Origin: a bacterium
GTDB lineage: Bacteria > Sysuimicrobiota > Sysuimicrobiia > Sysuimicrobiales > Segetimicrobiaceae
NCBI GenBank assembly: GCA_035295165.1
Contig: DATGJN010000118.1
Coordinates: 1 to 35,379 of the forward strand
Reading direction: 5' to 3'
DNA length: 35,379 nt
This document shows, piece by piece, positions 1-10,071 of this stretch; the first letter of the stretch is position 1; each line of letters begins with the position of its first letter. The notes under the pieces are model-generated. The model did not search any database. It was not told where the DNA came from and saw only the letters and a program-made list of their open reading frames with translations. Made by a program: the position numbers and the translations under genes.

Positions 1-491
1 ATGAAAGGTCCGAACATCATCCACGTCCCCACCTCGCAGCAGTCGGGCCACCTCCTCCTCGCAGGGATTTGGTGACCCAGATTCAGTCGGGGTGGGGAAT
101 TTTACTCCGGCTCTTTGAGGAGTCTAGCACCGGTCGTGACAGCCCATCCCGTCGCCTTCCCGGCCCATCGGCCATCTGACCCAGTTCAACCAGCGTTGGG
201 GCCTGGCGGTCGAGAGCCCCATGAAAGCGCGCGGGTCCTTCGTGTGTTGAGTCGTTGGAGAAGCCGACGCCCCGAAGCCACGCGGGGCCGGGAAAAGGAT
301 ATCGAACTCCGGCGCCACGCACTGGCGCAATGTCCGCGATGGCCGTTCGGGTGGTCGAGCAATAGCTGCGGTCCTACCACTCCTAAACGAGGATCGAAGT
401 CCCACGAACGACCCCTTCGCATAACCTCGAGCCGATCGGTGCCACCGTCGTGGACGGGCGTGCCGGCGCTGTGTCTGGGCGAGGGACCGTG
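1..491. other. Gene-poor leader region
   Basis: No convincing gene is seen in this stretch. The open frames on either strand are short, overlap each other and resemble no family I recognise. The first 75 bases are open in two frames and could be the edge of a gene outside the window: an ATG pair on the minus strand at 15-20 is preceded by purine-rich, Shine-Dalgarno-like sequence. Too little is present to call it. A small GC-rich inverted repeat lies near 271-290, without a clear T-run. The promoter of the following plus-strand gene should lie here, but no good -35/-10 pair was recognised. Confidence 0.4.
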
Positions 492-3362
492 ATGCGGGGA
501 GAGACAACCCCGCGCACCTCAAAGGCCCGTCGTCAACGGACTGAGGATCCAATGCTCCCGGTCCAAGGGCACAGGGAGGAGGCTGTGGAGCCATCCCGGG
601 AACAACTTGAGCACTTAGTGAACCACATCCGCGAGGTCTTCTTCGTTAGCACACCTGAGCCCGTCCGTGTCACATACGTCAGCCCGGCCTACGAGGAGAT
701 CTGGGGCAGACCCCGTGAGGAAGTGTACCGACGGCCGGCGGCATGGATCGAGTCGATCCATCCAGAGGATCGCGAACGGGCCATCGACGTCTTTACCGCC
801 TCGCAGCGGGGCGAACCGACTCGAATGGAGTACCGGATCGTGCGACCGGACGGTTCCACGCGCTGGATCAGCAACCGTACGTTTCCAGTCCACGATTCTG
901 CCGGCAAGTTCACTGAAGTCGTCGGTGTCGCCGAGGATATCACCGACTACAAGCGCGTCGAGCAGACCTTGCGGGAGAGCTTGGAGCAGACGCAACAGGT
1001 TCAGGAGCAGCTCGCTATCGACGTTCCAGAGCGTACGCAAGCGGAGGCGCGACTGAGAGCGCTCAACGACATCATGGCCGCCGCAGCCGGCGCGGCGGAC
1101 CTGCGGACGTTTCTCGGGACGCTGCTCGATCGGGCGCTGACGGTCCTGGAAGGTGAGCGCGGTGGTATCTGGCTTGGCACGAATCCCGACAGACACGTGA
1201 CGCGAAACATGGCGCCGGAGCTGAGCACAGAGGTGGTCGCCACGGCGTCCGCTGCCGGATTGGATTTCACTCGGGTCGTCGCGGTGGAGGACTGGGACAC
1301 TCTCACAGGCCCAACTGCGGAGGCGCTCAGGCCCGTGCTACAGCGCGCCGGCGCAGCCGGGGCTTCGTTGACCGGGCCGATACTCCTGGGCGGTCGTATG
1401 ATCGGTGGGTTCGCGATCGCAACATCGCGGCCACGGCGTTGGTCGTCGCAGGAGATCCAGTTGGTCGAGGCGATCGGTAAGCAGGTCGGGGCCGTTGCGG
1501 AGCGCCTGCGCCTGTTGGACGAGGTACGCGTTCACGCGCACAACATGGAGGCCCTTCATAGTGTAGGTGTGGCTCTCCGCGGGGTCGATCGTCTCGACGA
1601 CGTGTACGCAATCATCGTGGAGCAGGCGATGGCGCTGCTGCACGGCGATCACGCCGCCCTCGTGCTCATTGAACCGGATGACGTCAACTTTCGATGTGCA
1701 TGCGTCCGGGGGATCGCAACCATACCGCAAGGCGCGGTGTTCCCTGTCGCAGGGAGTCTCTCCGGAATGGCTATCCACCAGGGTGGCGTCTTTCTTACAC
1801 CCGATCTGTCCGCGGAACCCCCATCGGTAGCCGGCGCCTCGCCCGGGAGTGGCCTCATGGGTCCGTGTATTTCGGTTCCGATGCGGGAAGGCGATCGGGT
1901 AATCGGCGCGCTCATCATCGCTCGGCAGCGCGGGGCCCAGTATGGTCCATTCACCCCCCAAGCGGTGGGAGTCGTCACGACACTTGCGGACCTGGCGAGC
2001 CACGCCATCCATCGTACGCAACTGGCCCATCAGATCGCCCAGGAACTCGCACATGTCCGCACGCTGCACGAGAGCGCCCAACGCATGGTCGAGACCTTGG
2101 ATCTTCAGCGGCTCGCGGACGAAGCGGTCGCACTGTGCGTGGGGGCGCTTGGTGTGACCTTCGCCTGGACCGCGAAGTTTGACGACTCTGGTGTGCCACG
2201 GGGTCTCGCGTGTTTCCCTGCCAATACCGACATCCCCGTATCCGTGCCAGCCGGCTGGGCCGGGTCGGAGATCGAGACACGTGTCAAGGAACGATTCGCC
2301 ACCGGAGATCCGTTTGTGGTGCCCGATTTCAATGCCACTGCCGCGCCGCCGGTCCCATGGATGCCAGCGCTTCGGGCGCTGGGGCTTCAGACCGTGGCGG
2401 CGCTCCCCCTGGCCGGCCGGAATGGGCTCTTTGGGCTACTGGCGTTGTATTCTGACCGTGCGGGGTTCTTCACGCCCGAGCGCGTGGCGTTCTTCCGAGC
2501 GTATACCCACCAGTTGGGGGCATTTTTGGAGAACGCTCGCCTGTATCACGAGACCGTCCACCGATCGGCGCAGCTTCAGGCGCTTCGGGAGATTGACCAA
2601 GCGATCACCGGGAGCCTGGACCTCGGTCTCAGTCTCAACGTGGTGCTCGCCAGCACCATGGCGCAACTCCAAGCGGATGCCGCGTGTGTACTGCTGTTCA
2701 ACCCGCACTTGCAAGTGCTCGAGTACGCGGCAGAGCATGGATTCCGCACGGCCGTCCTGCGGAACATGCGCGCCTACGATACGACGCTGGCGGGCTGGGC
2801 GCATGCACTGGAACTGCGAGATAAGGAAACAGAGGGTCACACGCAACGTGTAGCTGAGACGGCCGTACGTCTGGCGACCAAGTTGGGCATTCCGGACACC
2901 GAGCTGGTGCACATCCGCCGCGGTGCACTGCTGCATGATATCGGGAAGATGGCGATCTCGGATACGCTGCTCCTCAAGCCCGGCCCGCTGACGAGCGAGG
3001 AGCGGGCGACGATGGAGCTCCACCCCGAGCACGCCTACCACCTACTGGCGCCAATCCAGTTCCTACGCCAGGCGCTGGACATCCCATACTGCCACCATGA
3101 GAAATGGGATGGAACCGGATATCCGCGTGGGCTCAAAGGGATGGATATTCCATTGGCGGCCCGGATCTTCGCCGTGGTGGACGTGTGGGACGCACTTACA
3201 TCGAAGCGCCCGTATCGAGCCGCGTGGAGCACCGAGCGGGCTCGAAAGCATATCGCAGAACGCGCAGGCACGCATTTCGATCCGGACATCGTGACAGCGT
3301 TCCTGGAGATGCTGGAGGAACACGAGGCGCCTGCCCGTGGGCATCGTACAGGGCGTCACTAG
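492..3362 (+). CDS. PAS/multi-GAF sensor with HD-GYP c-di-GMP phosphodiesterase domain
   Basis: Likely a cytosolic signalling enzyme that hydrolyses cyclic di-GMP. Numbered from the ATG at 492 (956 residues): a PAS domain with PAC tail (about 39-158, ending DITDYKR), a linker helix, three GAF-like domains (about 190-343, 352-506, 520-686), a short fourth GAF-like segment (about 690-756), and an HD-GYP domain (about 767-946). The HD-GYP signatures are intact: HDIGK at 815-819 and GTGYP at 874-878, with His and Asp residues suited to a metal centre. No membrane segment or signal peptide is visible. Starts are possible at 450, 489/492 and 552; 489/492 has GAGGG upstream and 552 has GAGG six bases upstream, so the N-terminus is uncertain. 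This is the only confident plus-strand gene in the window and diverges from everything else. The ligands of the GAF and PAS domains cannot be told from sequence. Confidence 0.88.
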   Translation: MRGETTPRTSKARRQRTEDPMLPVQGHREEAVEPSREQLEHLVNHIREVFFVSTPEPVRVTYVSPAYEEIWGRPREEVYRRPAAWIESIHPEDRERAIDVFTASQRGEPTRMEYRIVRPDGSTRWISNRTFPVHDSAGKFTEVVGVAEDITDYKRVEQTLRESLEQTQQVQEQLAIDVPERTQAEARLRALNDIMAAAAGAADLRTFLGTLLDRALTVLEGERGGIWLGTNPDRHVTRNMAPELSTEVVATASAAGLDFTRVVAVEDWDTLTGPTAEALRPVLQRAGAAGASLTGPILLGGRMIGGFAIATSRPRRWSSQEIQLVEAIGKQVGAVAERLRLLDEVRVHAHNMEALHSVGVALRGVDRLDDVYAIIVEQAMALLHGDHAALVLIEPDDVNFRCACVRGIATIPQGAVFPVAGSLSGMAIHQGGVFLTPDLSAEPPSVAGASPGSGLMGPCISVPMREGDRVIGALIIARQRGAQYGPFTPQAVGVVTTLADLASHAIHRTQLAHQIAQELAHVRTLHESAQRMVETLDLQRLADEAVALCVGALGVTFAWTAKFDDSGVPRGLACFPANTDIPVSVPAGWAGSEIETRVKERFATGDPFVVPDFNATAAPPVPWMPALRALGLQTVAALPLAGRNGLFGLLALYSDRAGFFTPERVAFFRAYTHQLGAFLENARLYHETVHRSAQLQALREIDQAITGSLDLGLSLNVVLASTMAQLQADAACVLLFNPHLQVLEYAAEHGFRTAVLRNMRAYDTTLAGWAHALELRDKETEGHTQRVAETAVRLATKLGIPDTELVHIRRGALLHDIGKMAISDTLLLKPGPLTSEERATMELHPEHAYHLLAPIQFLRQALDIPYCHHEKWDGTGYPRGLKGMDIPLAARIFAVVDVWDALTSKRPYRAAWSTERARKHIAERAGTHFDPDIVTAFLEMLEEHEAPARGHRTGRH

Positions 3363-3516
3363 GATCGGAACAGCGAGGACGTCGTGCGACGCCCGTCCCC
3401 TTGGCGGAGCCAGTCCGACGTCTTGCTGAGAGGCTTGGGGTTACCGCGTCCCCGCGAGGTGTGAGGGGTGATGTGGTCGTATCGTCCCCGCAGGGACCTA
3501 CGAGTCTAGAACTTCG

Positions 3517-4038
3517 TCAAGAACTTTGCCAACGCGGACCGGACGGCTCAATGTCTGCGGCGAGGGAGTCGCGCGTGTTGTCCTTCAACCCGCGATACTC
3601 GTTCCAAGTCGTGAGCACGTGTTTGCGTGTGCGCGCACCTTGAAGCCGCCGGAGCAACTCTGCGGCATAGTGTGGTCGTCGATAGTACAGCACGCTGTAT
3701 AATGAGTACAACCACTCTCGAAATCTTTCGTGGGCTGTTGCGAGAGCGGCGTCTTCGGATACGTCCTCAATAGACTCTCTCAGGTGGTCACCTATTTGAA
3801 GCATTCTCACGAGTTGTCGAGGTAGGCGGTGACGGTGAAGTCCATACTGGAGCGCAAGAATCACTAGCCCGCCCAGACTCAATAGACCAGATAACCAAAA
3901 GTGCCCGAGTTCTCCGCCGAGGCTTTGCGGGTGCGCGAACACGCTCTGCCCAATGTATCGAAAAGCCAGTGACGCAAGCAGCAACGCGACGGCGACGATT
4001 CCCCACGGGTCCAGTTCGGGCAGGATCGCGATGTGCAT
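3517..4038 (-). CDS. Unrecognised small membrane protein with two N-terminal helices
   Basis: A 173-residue frame that I cannot assign to a family. It has two hydrophobic segments (about residues 10-30 and 47-67) joined by a short loop, followed by a charged, mostly helical soluble tail of about 100 residues rich in Arg, Glu, Tyr and Leu. The tail is probably cytosolic, as Arg/His residues flank the second helix. The composition looks like real protein rather than an antisense shadow: hydrophobic blocks are clean and the antisense frames are broken. The ATG at 4038 has only a weak ribosome binding site. It lies downstream of tRNA-Ala on the same strand and converges on the HD-GYP gene. Several codons are less GC-rich than in neighbouring housekeeping genes, so it may be an accessory gene. 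No function is proposed. Confidence 0.55.
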   Translation of the reverse strand: MHIAILPELDPWGIVAVALLLASLAFRYIGQSVFAHPQSLGGELGHFWLSGLLSLGGLVILALQYGLHRHRLPRQLVRMLQIGDHLRESIEDVSEDAALATAHERFREWLYSLYSVLYYRRPHYAAELLRRLQGARTRKHVLTTWNEYRGLKDNTRDSLAADIEPSGPRWQSS

Positions 4039-4142
4039 GTCGATCCGCTGGGCCAGGAACTCGCGGCGGCGGCGGCTAACGGTTTGCTCACGAAGACGGG
4101 GTCGGCGGGATCGTGGCGATCGTTCAGAAACGTGGGTAAATA

Positions 4143-4217
4143 TGGTGGAGCTGGAGGGAATTGAACCCTCGACCTCCTCTACGCCAAAGAGGCGCTCTCC
4201 CGCTGAGCTACAGCCCC
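4143..4217 (-). tRNA. tRNA-Ala (anticodon GGC)
   Basis: On the minus strand the sequence folds as a cloverleaf: a seven-pair acceptor stem starting GGGGCTG and closing with CAGCTCC (one G-T pair), a D arm with GCTCAGCGGGAGAGC, an anticodon stem CCTCT/AGAGG around loop TTGGCGT (anticodon GGC, alanine), and a T arm GAGGGTTCAATTCCCTC. The discriminator base is A and the CCA end is encoded (4143-4145 on the plus strand reads TGG). The gene is 75 bases with CCA. A promoter-like sequence lies about 40 bases upstream. Confidence 0.95.
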
Positions 4218-4253
4218 ACGTGATCCAACGCCGACGCCGTGCGGAACCTCCGT

Positions 4254-4282
4254 ATTATATCGGACGGTGAGCCCCAGGTCCA
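4254..4282 (-). promoter_or_regulatory. Promoter for tRNA-Ala
   Basis: On the minus strand, TGGACC (4282-4277, four of six matches to TTGACA) is followed after 17 bases by a perfect TATAAT (4259-4254). Transcription would start near 4247, about 30 bases before the mature tRNA 5' end. It lies in the gap between rsfS and the tRNA, so the tRNA need not depend on read-through. Confidence 0.65.
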
Positions 4283-4325
4283 TATCGGATTCGGCGGCGG
4301 TTCGACGTCAGGCTCGCGCGTCCGG

Positions 4326-4664
4326 CTAGCGTTCGACGACCGGCGCGTCCCCCCAAAGCCGCTCGAGGTTGTAGAACTCTCGCTCGCGCGGCTCAAAAAT
4401 ATGGACGACGACGTCGCCGAAGTCAAGCAGCACCCAGCGCCCGTCGCGCCGGCCCTCCGCGCGGCGGGCGCGTTCGCCGGCGGCTTCGAGCGCCTCCTCG
4501 ACCGCCTCGGTGATCGCCTTGATCTGCACCCGGTTGCTCCCGCTCCCGATCACGAAGAAGTCGGTCACCGGGCTGTGCTCCTGAAGATCAAGGACAAGAA
4601 CGTCGCCCGCCAGCTTGGACTCGGCGGCGTCGGCCGCCAACAGCGCCTTTCGTCTTGCCTCCAC
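4326..4664 (-). CDS. rsfS: Ribosomal silencing factor RsfS
   Basis: A 112-residue RsfS/Iojap protein. In this family the protein binds L14 on the large subunit and blocks subunit joining when nutrients are short. Family features seen are the core segment with LDLQEHSPVTDFFVIGSG, the helix VQIKAITEAVEEAL, and the C-terminal WVLLDFGDVVVHIF followed by the typical REFYNLERLWGDAP ending. The start is taken as the GTG at 4664, which overlaps the stop codon of nadD (TAGTG), so the two are probably translationally coupled. A much longer in-frame extension to 4958 runs antisense-like across nadD and is not believed. The nadD-rsfS order is common in bacteria. Confidence 0.93.
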   Translation of the reverse strand: MEARRKALLAADAAESKLAGDVLVLDLQEHSPVTDFFVIGSGSNRVQIKAITEAVEEALEAAGERARRAEGRRDGRWVLLDFGDVVVHIFEPREREFYNLERLWGDAPVVER

Positions 4665-5308
4665 TACCCGGCCCCCTTGGGGAGCGACGCGGGCGCTTCC
4701 ACGTAGAGGTTGTGCTTCGCGATGTACTGCTCGACGGCTTCGGGCACGAGATAGGTGATCGGTCGGCCTTCGCGCACGCGGGCCCGGATGTCGGTGCTGC
4801 TGATCGCCATCGCCGGGATCTCCATCGTATGGATGTTGTGGAGATGCGGCCGGACGTGATGGTGGCTCGCCGACACCTGGGCGGGATCGAGGTAGTAGCC
4901 GGGGCGACTCGCGCCGATAAACCGGCACAATCGGAGCAACTGCTCCGCGTCCCGCCACTCACCGCGCAGGATCTGCCCGAGCGCGTCCGCGCCGGTGATG
5001 TAGTACAGTTCGTCGCTGGGGTGTTCGCGCCCGAGCTCGCGGATCGTGTCGATGGTGTAGGATGGTCCCGGCCGATCGATCTCCATGCGCGAGACCAAGA
5101 ACCGCGGATTCGTGACGGTCGCGAGAAACGTCATGAGATACCGGTGCTCGGGTCCCGACACGTCGTGCGGGTCCTTGTGCGGAGGATGGCGGTTCGGCAC
5201 AAAGATCACGAGGTCGAGCCCGAACTGCCACCGAGCCTCCCCCGCCGTGACCAAGTGTCCATAGTGCACGGGATCAAACGTCCCGCCCATGACCCCGACT
5301 CTGCTCAC
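4664..5308 (-). CDS. nadD: Nicotinate-nucleotide adenylyltransferase NadD
   Basis: Transfers AMP from ATP to nicotinate mononucleotide to make deamido-NAD in NAD biosynthesis. The nucleotidyltransferase signature GGTFDPVHYGH lies near the N-terminus (residues about 8-18), and the C-terminal ISSTDIR motif of the family is present. Length is 214 residues, usual for NadD. The GTG at 5308 is preferred because AGAGG lies five bases upstream and few residues precede GGTFDP, as in relatives; the in-frame GTG at 5314 is the alternative. The gene ends inside the start of rsfS and follows obgE at a short distance, so it belongs to an rplU/rpmA-obgE-nadD-rsfS group. Confidence 0.95.
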   Translation of the reverse strand: MSRVGVMGGTFDPVHYGHLVTAGEARWQFGLDLVIFVPNRHPPHKDPHDVSGPEHRYLMTFLATVTNPRFLVSRMEIDRPGPSYTIDTIRELGREHPSDELYYITGADALGQILRGEWRDAEQLLRLCRFIGASRPGYYLDPAQVSASHHHVRPHLHNIHTMEIPAMAISSTDIRARVREGRPITYLVPEAVEQYIAKHNLYVEAPASLPKGAG

Positions 5309-5345
5309 ACGCACCTCTCACGTTCGTCGCCCGACATGCACCGAC

Positions 5346-6727
<1,382 letters not shown>

Positions 6728-6728
6728 C

Positions 6729-7052
6729 TCAGGCCCCCTGCCCGCTCGTGATCCGCTCGACCCGCACCCGGCTGCGGGGTTGCCGATGCCCAACGCGCCG
6801 CCGGTAGTGCTTCTTCGGCCGGAACTTCCCCACGAGGAGCTTCCGCGTCCGCGAGTGCCCGAGCACGGTGACCGTCACCCCGGCGCCTGACACCTCCGGC
6901 GTGCCGCACGTCACCGTGTCGCCGTCCACCAGCATCAACACGCGCCCGAGCGTGACCTCGGCCCCAGGATCCGCGGGCACGCGGTCCAACTCGACGACCT
7001 GCCCCGCCTCCACCCGCACCTGCTTGCCACCCACATCGATTACCGCATACAT
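6729..7052 (-). CDS. rplU: 50S ribosomal protein bL21
   Basis: A 107-residue L21, recognised by the start [23 protein letters not shown] and the C-terminal [21 protein letters not shown] segment, which contacts 23S rRNA. The ATG at 7052 has a G-rich stretch upstream. The gene is directly followed by rpmA (one-base spacing), the usual L21-L27 pair, and has its own promoter overlapping the end of the RNase G gene. Confidence 0.97.
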   Translation of the reverse strand: MYAVIDVGGKQVRVEAGQVVELDRVPADPGAEVTLGRVLMLVDGDTVTCGTPEVSGAGVTVTVLGHSRTRKLLVGKFRPKKHYRRRVGHRQPRSRVRVERITSGQGA

Positions 7053-7082
7053 GTGACGCCCCCACGTGTTTGCAACCCAAAA

Positions 7083-7111
7083 ATGGTAGCATGCGCTCTT
7101 TGGAGTGTCAA
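7083..7111 (-). promoter_or_regulatory. Promoter for rplU-rpmA
   Basis: On the minus strand a perfect TTGACA (7111-7106) is followed after 17 bases by TACCAT (7088-7083, four of six matches to TATAAT). Transcription would start near 7076, about 24 bases before the rplU start codon. The -35 box overlaps the stop codon of the RNase G gene. Confidence 0.7.
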
Positions 7112-8892
7112 CGACCCGGGGTTCTGCCCACCCCCGCAGGGTTGGGTTCGGCATGCTCCCTGCGCCCGTCCCGAGGCAGCGGACGCCCGACCGGCGGCGC
7201 CGGCGGCACTCCACCGGCTCCGCCCAGGCGGCGCCACAGGCGCACGAACCATCCTCCCCCCGCCGACGCAGGCTCGCCGACGGCCCGGAGCACGGAGGAC
7301 TCACGCGGCTCGTCGTCCGGCAGATCCAGCCCCTCGCCGTGGATCGGGTCCAGCCAGAACACCGGCCCGAGTTTCGCGCCCTGCCCGTTTGCCTCCGCCC
7401 GCTCCATCGCCGCGGCGCTCTCACCTTGCGCCACGGCGATGCGATCGAGGTGCATCCCGGGACGCGACCGCACGACGATCGTCTTGCCGCTCTCGCGACC
7501 GAGCGCCCGCAGCCACTCCGCGTCCTCCTCGAGCACGGCCGCCACGTCGGGATGTACGTACGCCATCAGCACCTTCGCCCGCGACGTCGAGGCCGCACGG
7601 CGCAACTCCCGGCGGGCGCGCACCCCCGCGCTCTGAGGGGACAGCACCCGACCCCGCCCTTCACAGTACGGACAGGGCATCCGCATCAGCTCCTCGAGAT
7701 CCTGGTAGACGCGCTTCCGGGTGATCTCGACGAGCCCGAGTTGCGTGAGATCGATCACGTGGACCTTCGTGCGATCGGCGCGAACGGCCTCGGCGAGCGC
7801 CGCGAGCACACGGCGTCGATGCTTCTCGGCATCCATGTCGATGAAGTCAACCAGGATGATCCCCCCGATGTCACGGAGGCGGATCTGCCGGGCGATCTCC
7901 TGCGCGGCCTCGAGATTTGTCTTGAGGATCGTGCTCGCCAGGTCGGTCTTCCCGACGTACTTGCCCGTGTTCACGTCGATCACGGTCGCGGCCTCGGTCC
8001 GATCGAAGACGAGGTACCCGCCGCTGCGCAACCACACCTTCCGGTGCAGCGCCCGCTCGATCTCGCGCTCCACACCGTAGGCGTCGAAGATCGGCTCCGG
8101 CCCCCCATGAAACTGCACGCGCTCACGCAGTTCCGGCGCGAACGAGCCCACCAGGTCGCGGACCCGTTCGAACTCGAGCGGGGAGTCCACGACGAACCGG
8201 TCGACCTCCCCGGTGAACAGATCACGCACCACACGGCGGATCAGGCCGTGGTCCTGGTAGAGCACGGCCGGCGCGCGGCTGGCCGCGGCGCGCTCGGTGA
8301 CTTTCGACCACAACTGTAACAGGAAGCGGACGTCGTCGGCGAGGTCCCGCTCGTCGACGCCCTCGGCCGCCGTCCGGACGATCAGGCCCATCCCTTCCGG
8401 GCGCAGCCGCTCCCCGATCGCCCGCAGACGCTTGCGCTCCTGTTCGTTCTCGATGCGACGGCTGACCCCGATCCCCGTGACGGTCGGCATCAGCACGAGG
8501 TAGTGGCCCGGCAGCGCCACGTAGGTCGTCGCACGCGCGCCCTTGCTCCCCCGCGGCTCCTTGGTCACCTGCACGAGGATCTCCTGGCCCACCCGCAGCC
8601 GCTCGGCGATCGGACCCCGTCCGATCTGATCCTCGAGATCCTCGCCGCCCTGTCCGTGCGCCTCGATCCGGTTCGACCGTACGTCTGCGACGTGGAGGAA
8701 GGCGTTCCGCTCGAGGCCGATGTCCACGAACGCCGCCTCCATGCCGGGCAGCACGCTCGCCACCCGCCCCTTGTACACGTTTCCCGCGAGCGGGTCACCC
8801 CGCTCGAGCAAGACGCCGGTCAGCACGCCGTCCTCAAGCACGGCGACGCGCACCTCAAACGGGTCCACGTTCGCGAGAATCTCCTTAGCCAT
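7108..8892 (-). CDS. rng: Ribonuclease E/G family protein
   Basis: An endoribonuclease that processes rRNA and mRNA, 594 residues. An S1-like RNA-binding domain lies at about 36-125 (GNVYKGRVASVLPGMEAAFVDIG). The catalytic region carries the two metal-binding aspartates, D306 in VIDVNTGKYVG and D349 in LVDFIDMD. The Zn-link pair C407-P-Y-C410, which joins subunits, is also present. The tail after about residue 480 is Pro/Gly/Arg-rich and poorly conserved, much shorter than the scaffold of proteobacterial RNase E, so the protein is RNase G-like in size. The ATG at 8892 has AAGGAG ten bases upstream; a TTG at 8901 is less likely. It follows rodA closely and precedes rplU, a common order. Confidence 0.95.
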   Translation of the reverse strand: MAKEILANVDPFEVRVAVLEDGVLTGVLLERGDPLAGNVYKGRVASVLPGMEAAFVDIGLERNAFLHVADVRSNRIEAHGQGGEDLEDQIGRGPIAERLRVGQEILVQVTKEPRGSKGARATTYVALPGHYLVLMPTVTGIGVSRRIENEQERKRLRAIGERLRPEGMGLIVRTAAEGVDERDLADDVRFLLQLWSKVTERAAASRAPAVLYQDHGLIRRVVRDLFTGEVDRFVVDSPLEFERVRDLVGSFAPELRERVQFHGGPEPIFDAYGVEREIERALHRKVWLRSGGYLVFDRTEAATVIDVNTGKYVGKTDLASTILKTNLEAAQEIARQIRLRDIGGIILVDFIDMDAEKHRRRVLAALAEAVRADRTKVHVIDLTQLGLVEITRKRVYQDLEELMRMPCPYCEGRGRVLSPQSAGVRARRELRRAASTSRAKVLMAYVHPDVAAVLEEDAEWLRALGRESGKTIVVRSRPGMHLDRIAVAQGESAAAMERAEANGQGAKLGPVFWLDPIHGEGLDLPDDEPRESSVLRAVGEPASAGGGWFVRLWRRLGGAGGVPPAPPVGRPLPRDGRREHAEPNPAGVGRTPGR

Positions 8893-8913
8893 CCCGTCCA
8901 AACTCCTTTGCTG

Positions 8914-10071
8914 CTAGAACCGAATCTTCTGGTGGCGCATCCCGATATTGAGGAGAAGCGCGGTCGCCCACAGCATCGTCATGAGGGCACTGCCGCCATA
9001 ACTGATGAACGGAAGCGGGATCCCGGTGATCGGCATGATCCCGACCGTCATCCCAACGTTCACGAACACGTGAAAGGCGACCATCGAGACGATCCCCGCC
9101 GCGGCGAGCGCCCCGAACCGGTCGCGGGCCACCGCCGCGGTCCGCACGCCGCGCCAGAGCCACACGAGGAACAGCGTCAAGAGGAGCAGCGCGCCGACGA
9201 ACCCCAGTTCCTCGCCGACCACGGAGAAGATGAAGTCCGTGTGGTGCTCCGGGACGAACTGCAGCACGTTCTGCGTCCCGGCGAACAGCCCCTTGCCCCA
9301 GGTCATCCCGCTGCCGACGGCAATCTTCGATTGGATGATGCCATAGCCCGATCCGAGCGGGTCTAGCGAGGGGTCGAGGAACACCATGAGCCGCCGCCTC
9401 TGGTACTCCTTGAGCAGGTGCCAGAGCACCGGAAACAGCAGGCACGCGCCCGCCGAGAGCCCGGCGAGGTCCCGGCGGCGCGCGCCCCCCGCGTACAGCA
9501 TCCCCGCGAAGATCGCGCCGTACACGAGCGCGGTCCCGAGGTCGGGCTGGCGGAAGATGAGGAACATCGGCAGCGCGACGTGCCCGAGAAACGGCAGCAG
9601 GTCGCGGATCGATCGGTACGGTCCGGGCCGGTCGGCCATGTGCTTCGCCAGCGTGATGACGATCGCGAGCTTCGCGATCTCCGACGGCTGGAACTGTCCC
9701 AGCGGTCCGAGGGGGATCCAGCGCTGCGCGCCGAGGCTGCTGCGGCCCACGACCAGCACCGCGGCGAGTATCCCGAGGTTCGCCACGTACAGCCAGCGCG
9801 ACGCGGACGCGAGCGTGCGGTAGTCGACCGCTATCAGCACGATCCCGACGCCGACGCCGATGACGATGTGGAGCAACTGGCTGCGGGTGTACAGAAACGG
9901 ATGCGGGGAGGATCGGGTGGTGCTGTACACCATGAGCAGTCCAAACGCGACGAGCGCCGCCGTCGTACCAATCAGGATCGGATCGAGGTTGCGCGCCAGG
10001 CGCCGAGTCCGCGCGGCGCGCGCGCTCACAGATCCCGGCGCGGTGACGGCGGCCGTGCCCACGGCACTCAT
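8914..10071 (-). CDS. rodA: Rod-shape SEDS peptidoglycan glycosyltransferase RodA
   Basis: A 385-residue polytopic SEDS protein with about ten hydrophobic helices that polymerises glycan strands from lipid II during side-wall growth. Family signs are FRQPDLGTALV, the GSGYGIIQSKIAVGSG loop, the EHHTDFIFSVVGEELGF motif and the C-terminal TGIPLPFISYGGS. The ATG at 10071 overlaps the stop of the PBP2 gene (ATGA), which fits the partnership of RodA with PBP2. A longer upstream frame runs antisense-like over mrdA and is not believed. RodA rather than FtsW is preferred because of the mreBCD-mrdA context. Confidence 0.94.
   Translation of the reverse strand: MSAVGTAAVTAPGSVSARAARTRRLARNLDPILIGTTAALVAFGLLMVYSTTRSSPHPFLYTRSQLLHIVIGVGVGIVLIAVDYRTLASASRWLYVANLGILAAVLVVGRSSLGAQRWIPLGPLGQFQPSEIAKLAIVITLAKHMADRPGPYRSIRDLLPFLGHVALPMFLIFRQPDLGTALVYGAIFAGMLYAGGARRRDLAGLSAGACLLFPVLWHLLKEYQRRRLMVFLDPSLDPLGSGYGIIQSKIAVGSGMTWGKGLFAGTQNVLQFVPEHHTDFIFSVVGEELGFVGALLLLTLFLVWLWRGVRTAAVARDRFGALAAAGIVSMVAFHVFVNVGMTVGIMPITGIPLPFISYGGSALMTMLWATALLLNIGMRHQKIRF

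Noticed and set aside
1-126. Open frames at the left edge, including a 24-residue plus-strand frame ending at 75 and a minus frame running out of the window
   Set aside because: Too short to compare with any family and both strands are open; only the neighbouring sequence could decide.
3698-3703. TATAAT on the plus strand
   Set aside because: Lies inside the orphan membrane protein gene, points away from any plus-strand gene start and has no -35 partner or gene to serve.
3953-4270. Plus-strand frame across the tRNA region encoding LEGIEPSTSS-like peptide
   Set aside because: This is the well-known false translation of the antisense strand of a tRNA gene.
4665-4958. Upstream in-frame extension of rsfS
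   Set aside because: Overlaps nadD completely and is low-complexity Arg/Pro; the conserved protein starts at the GTG at 4664.
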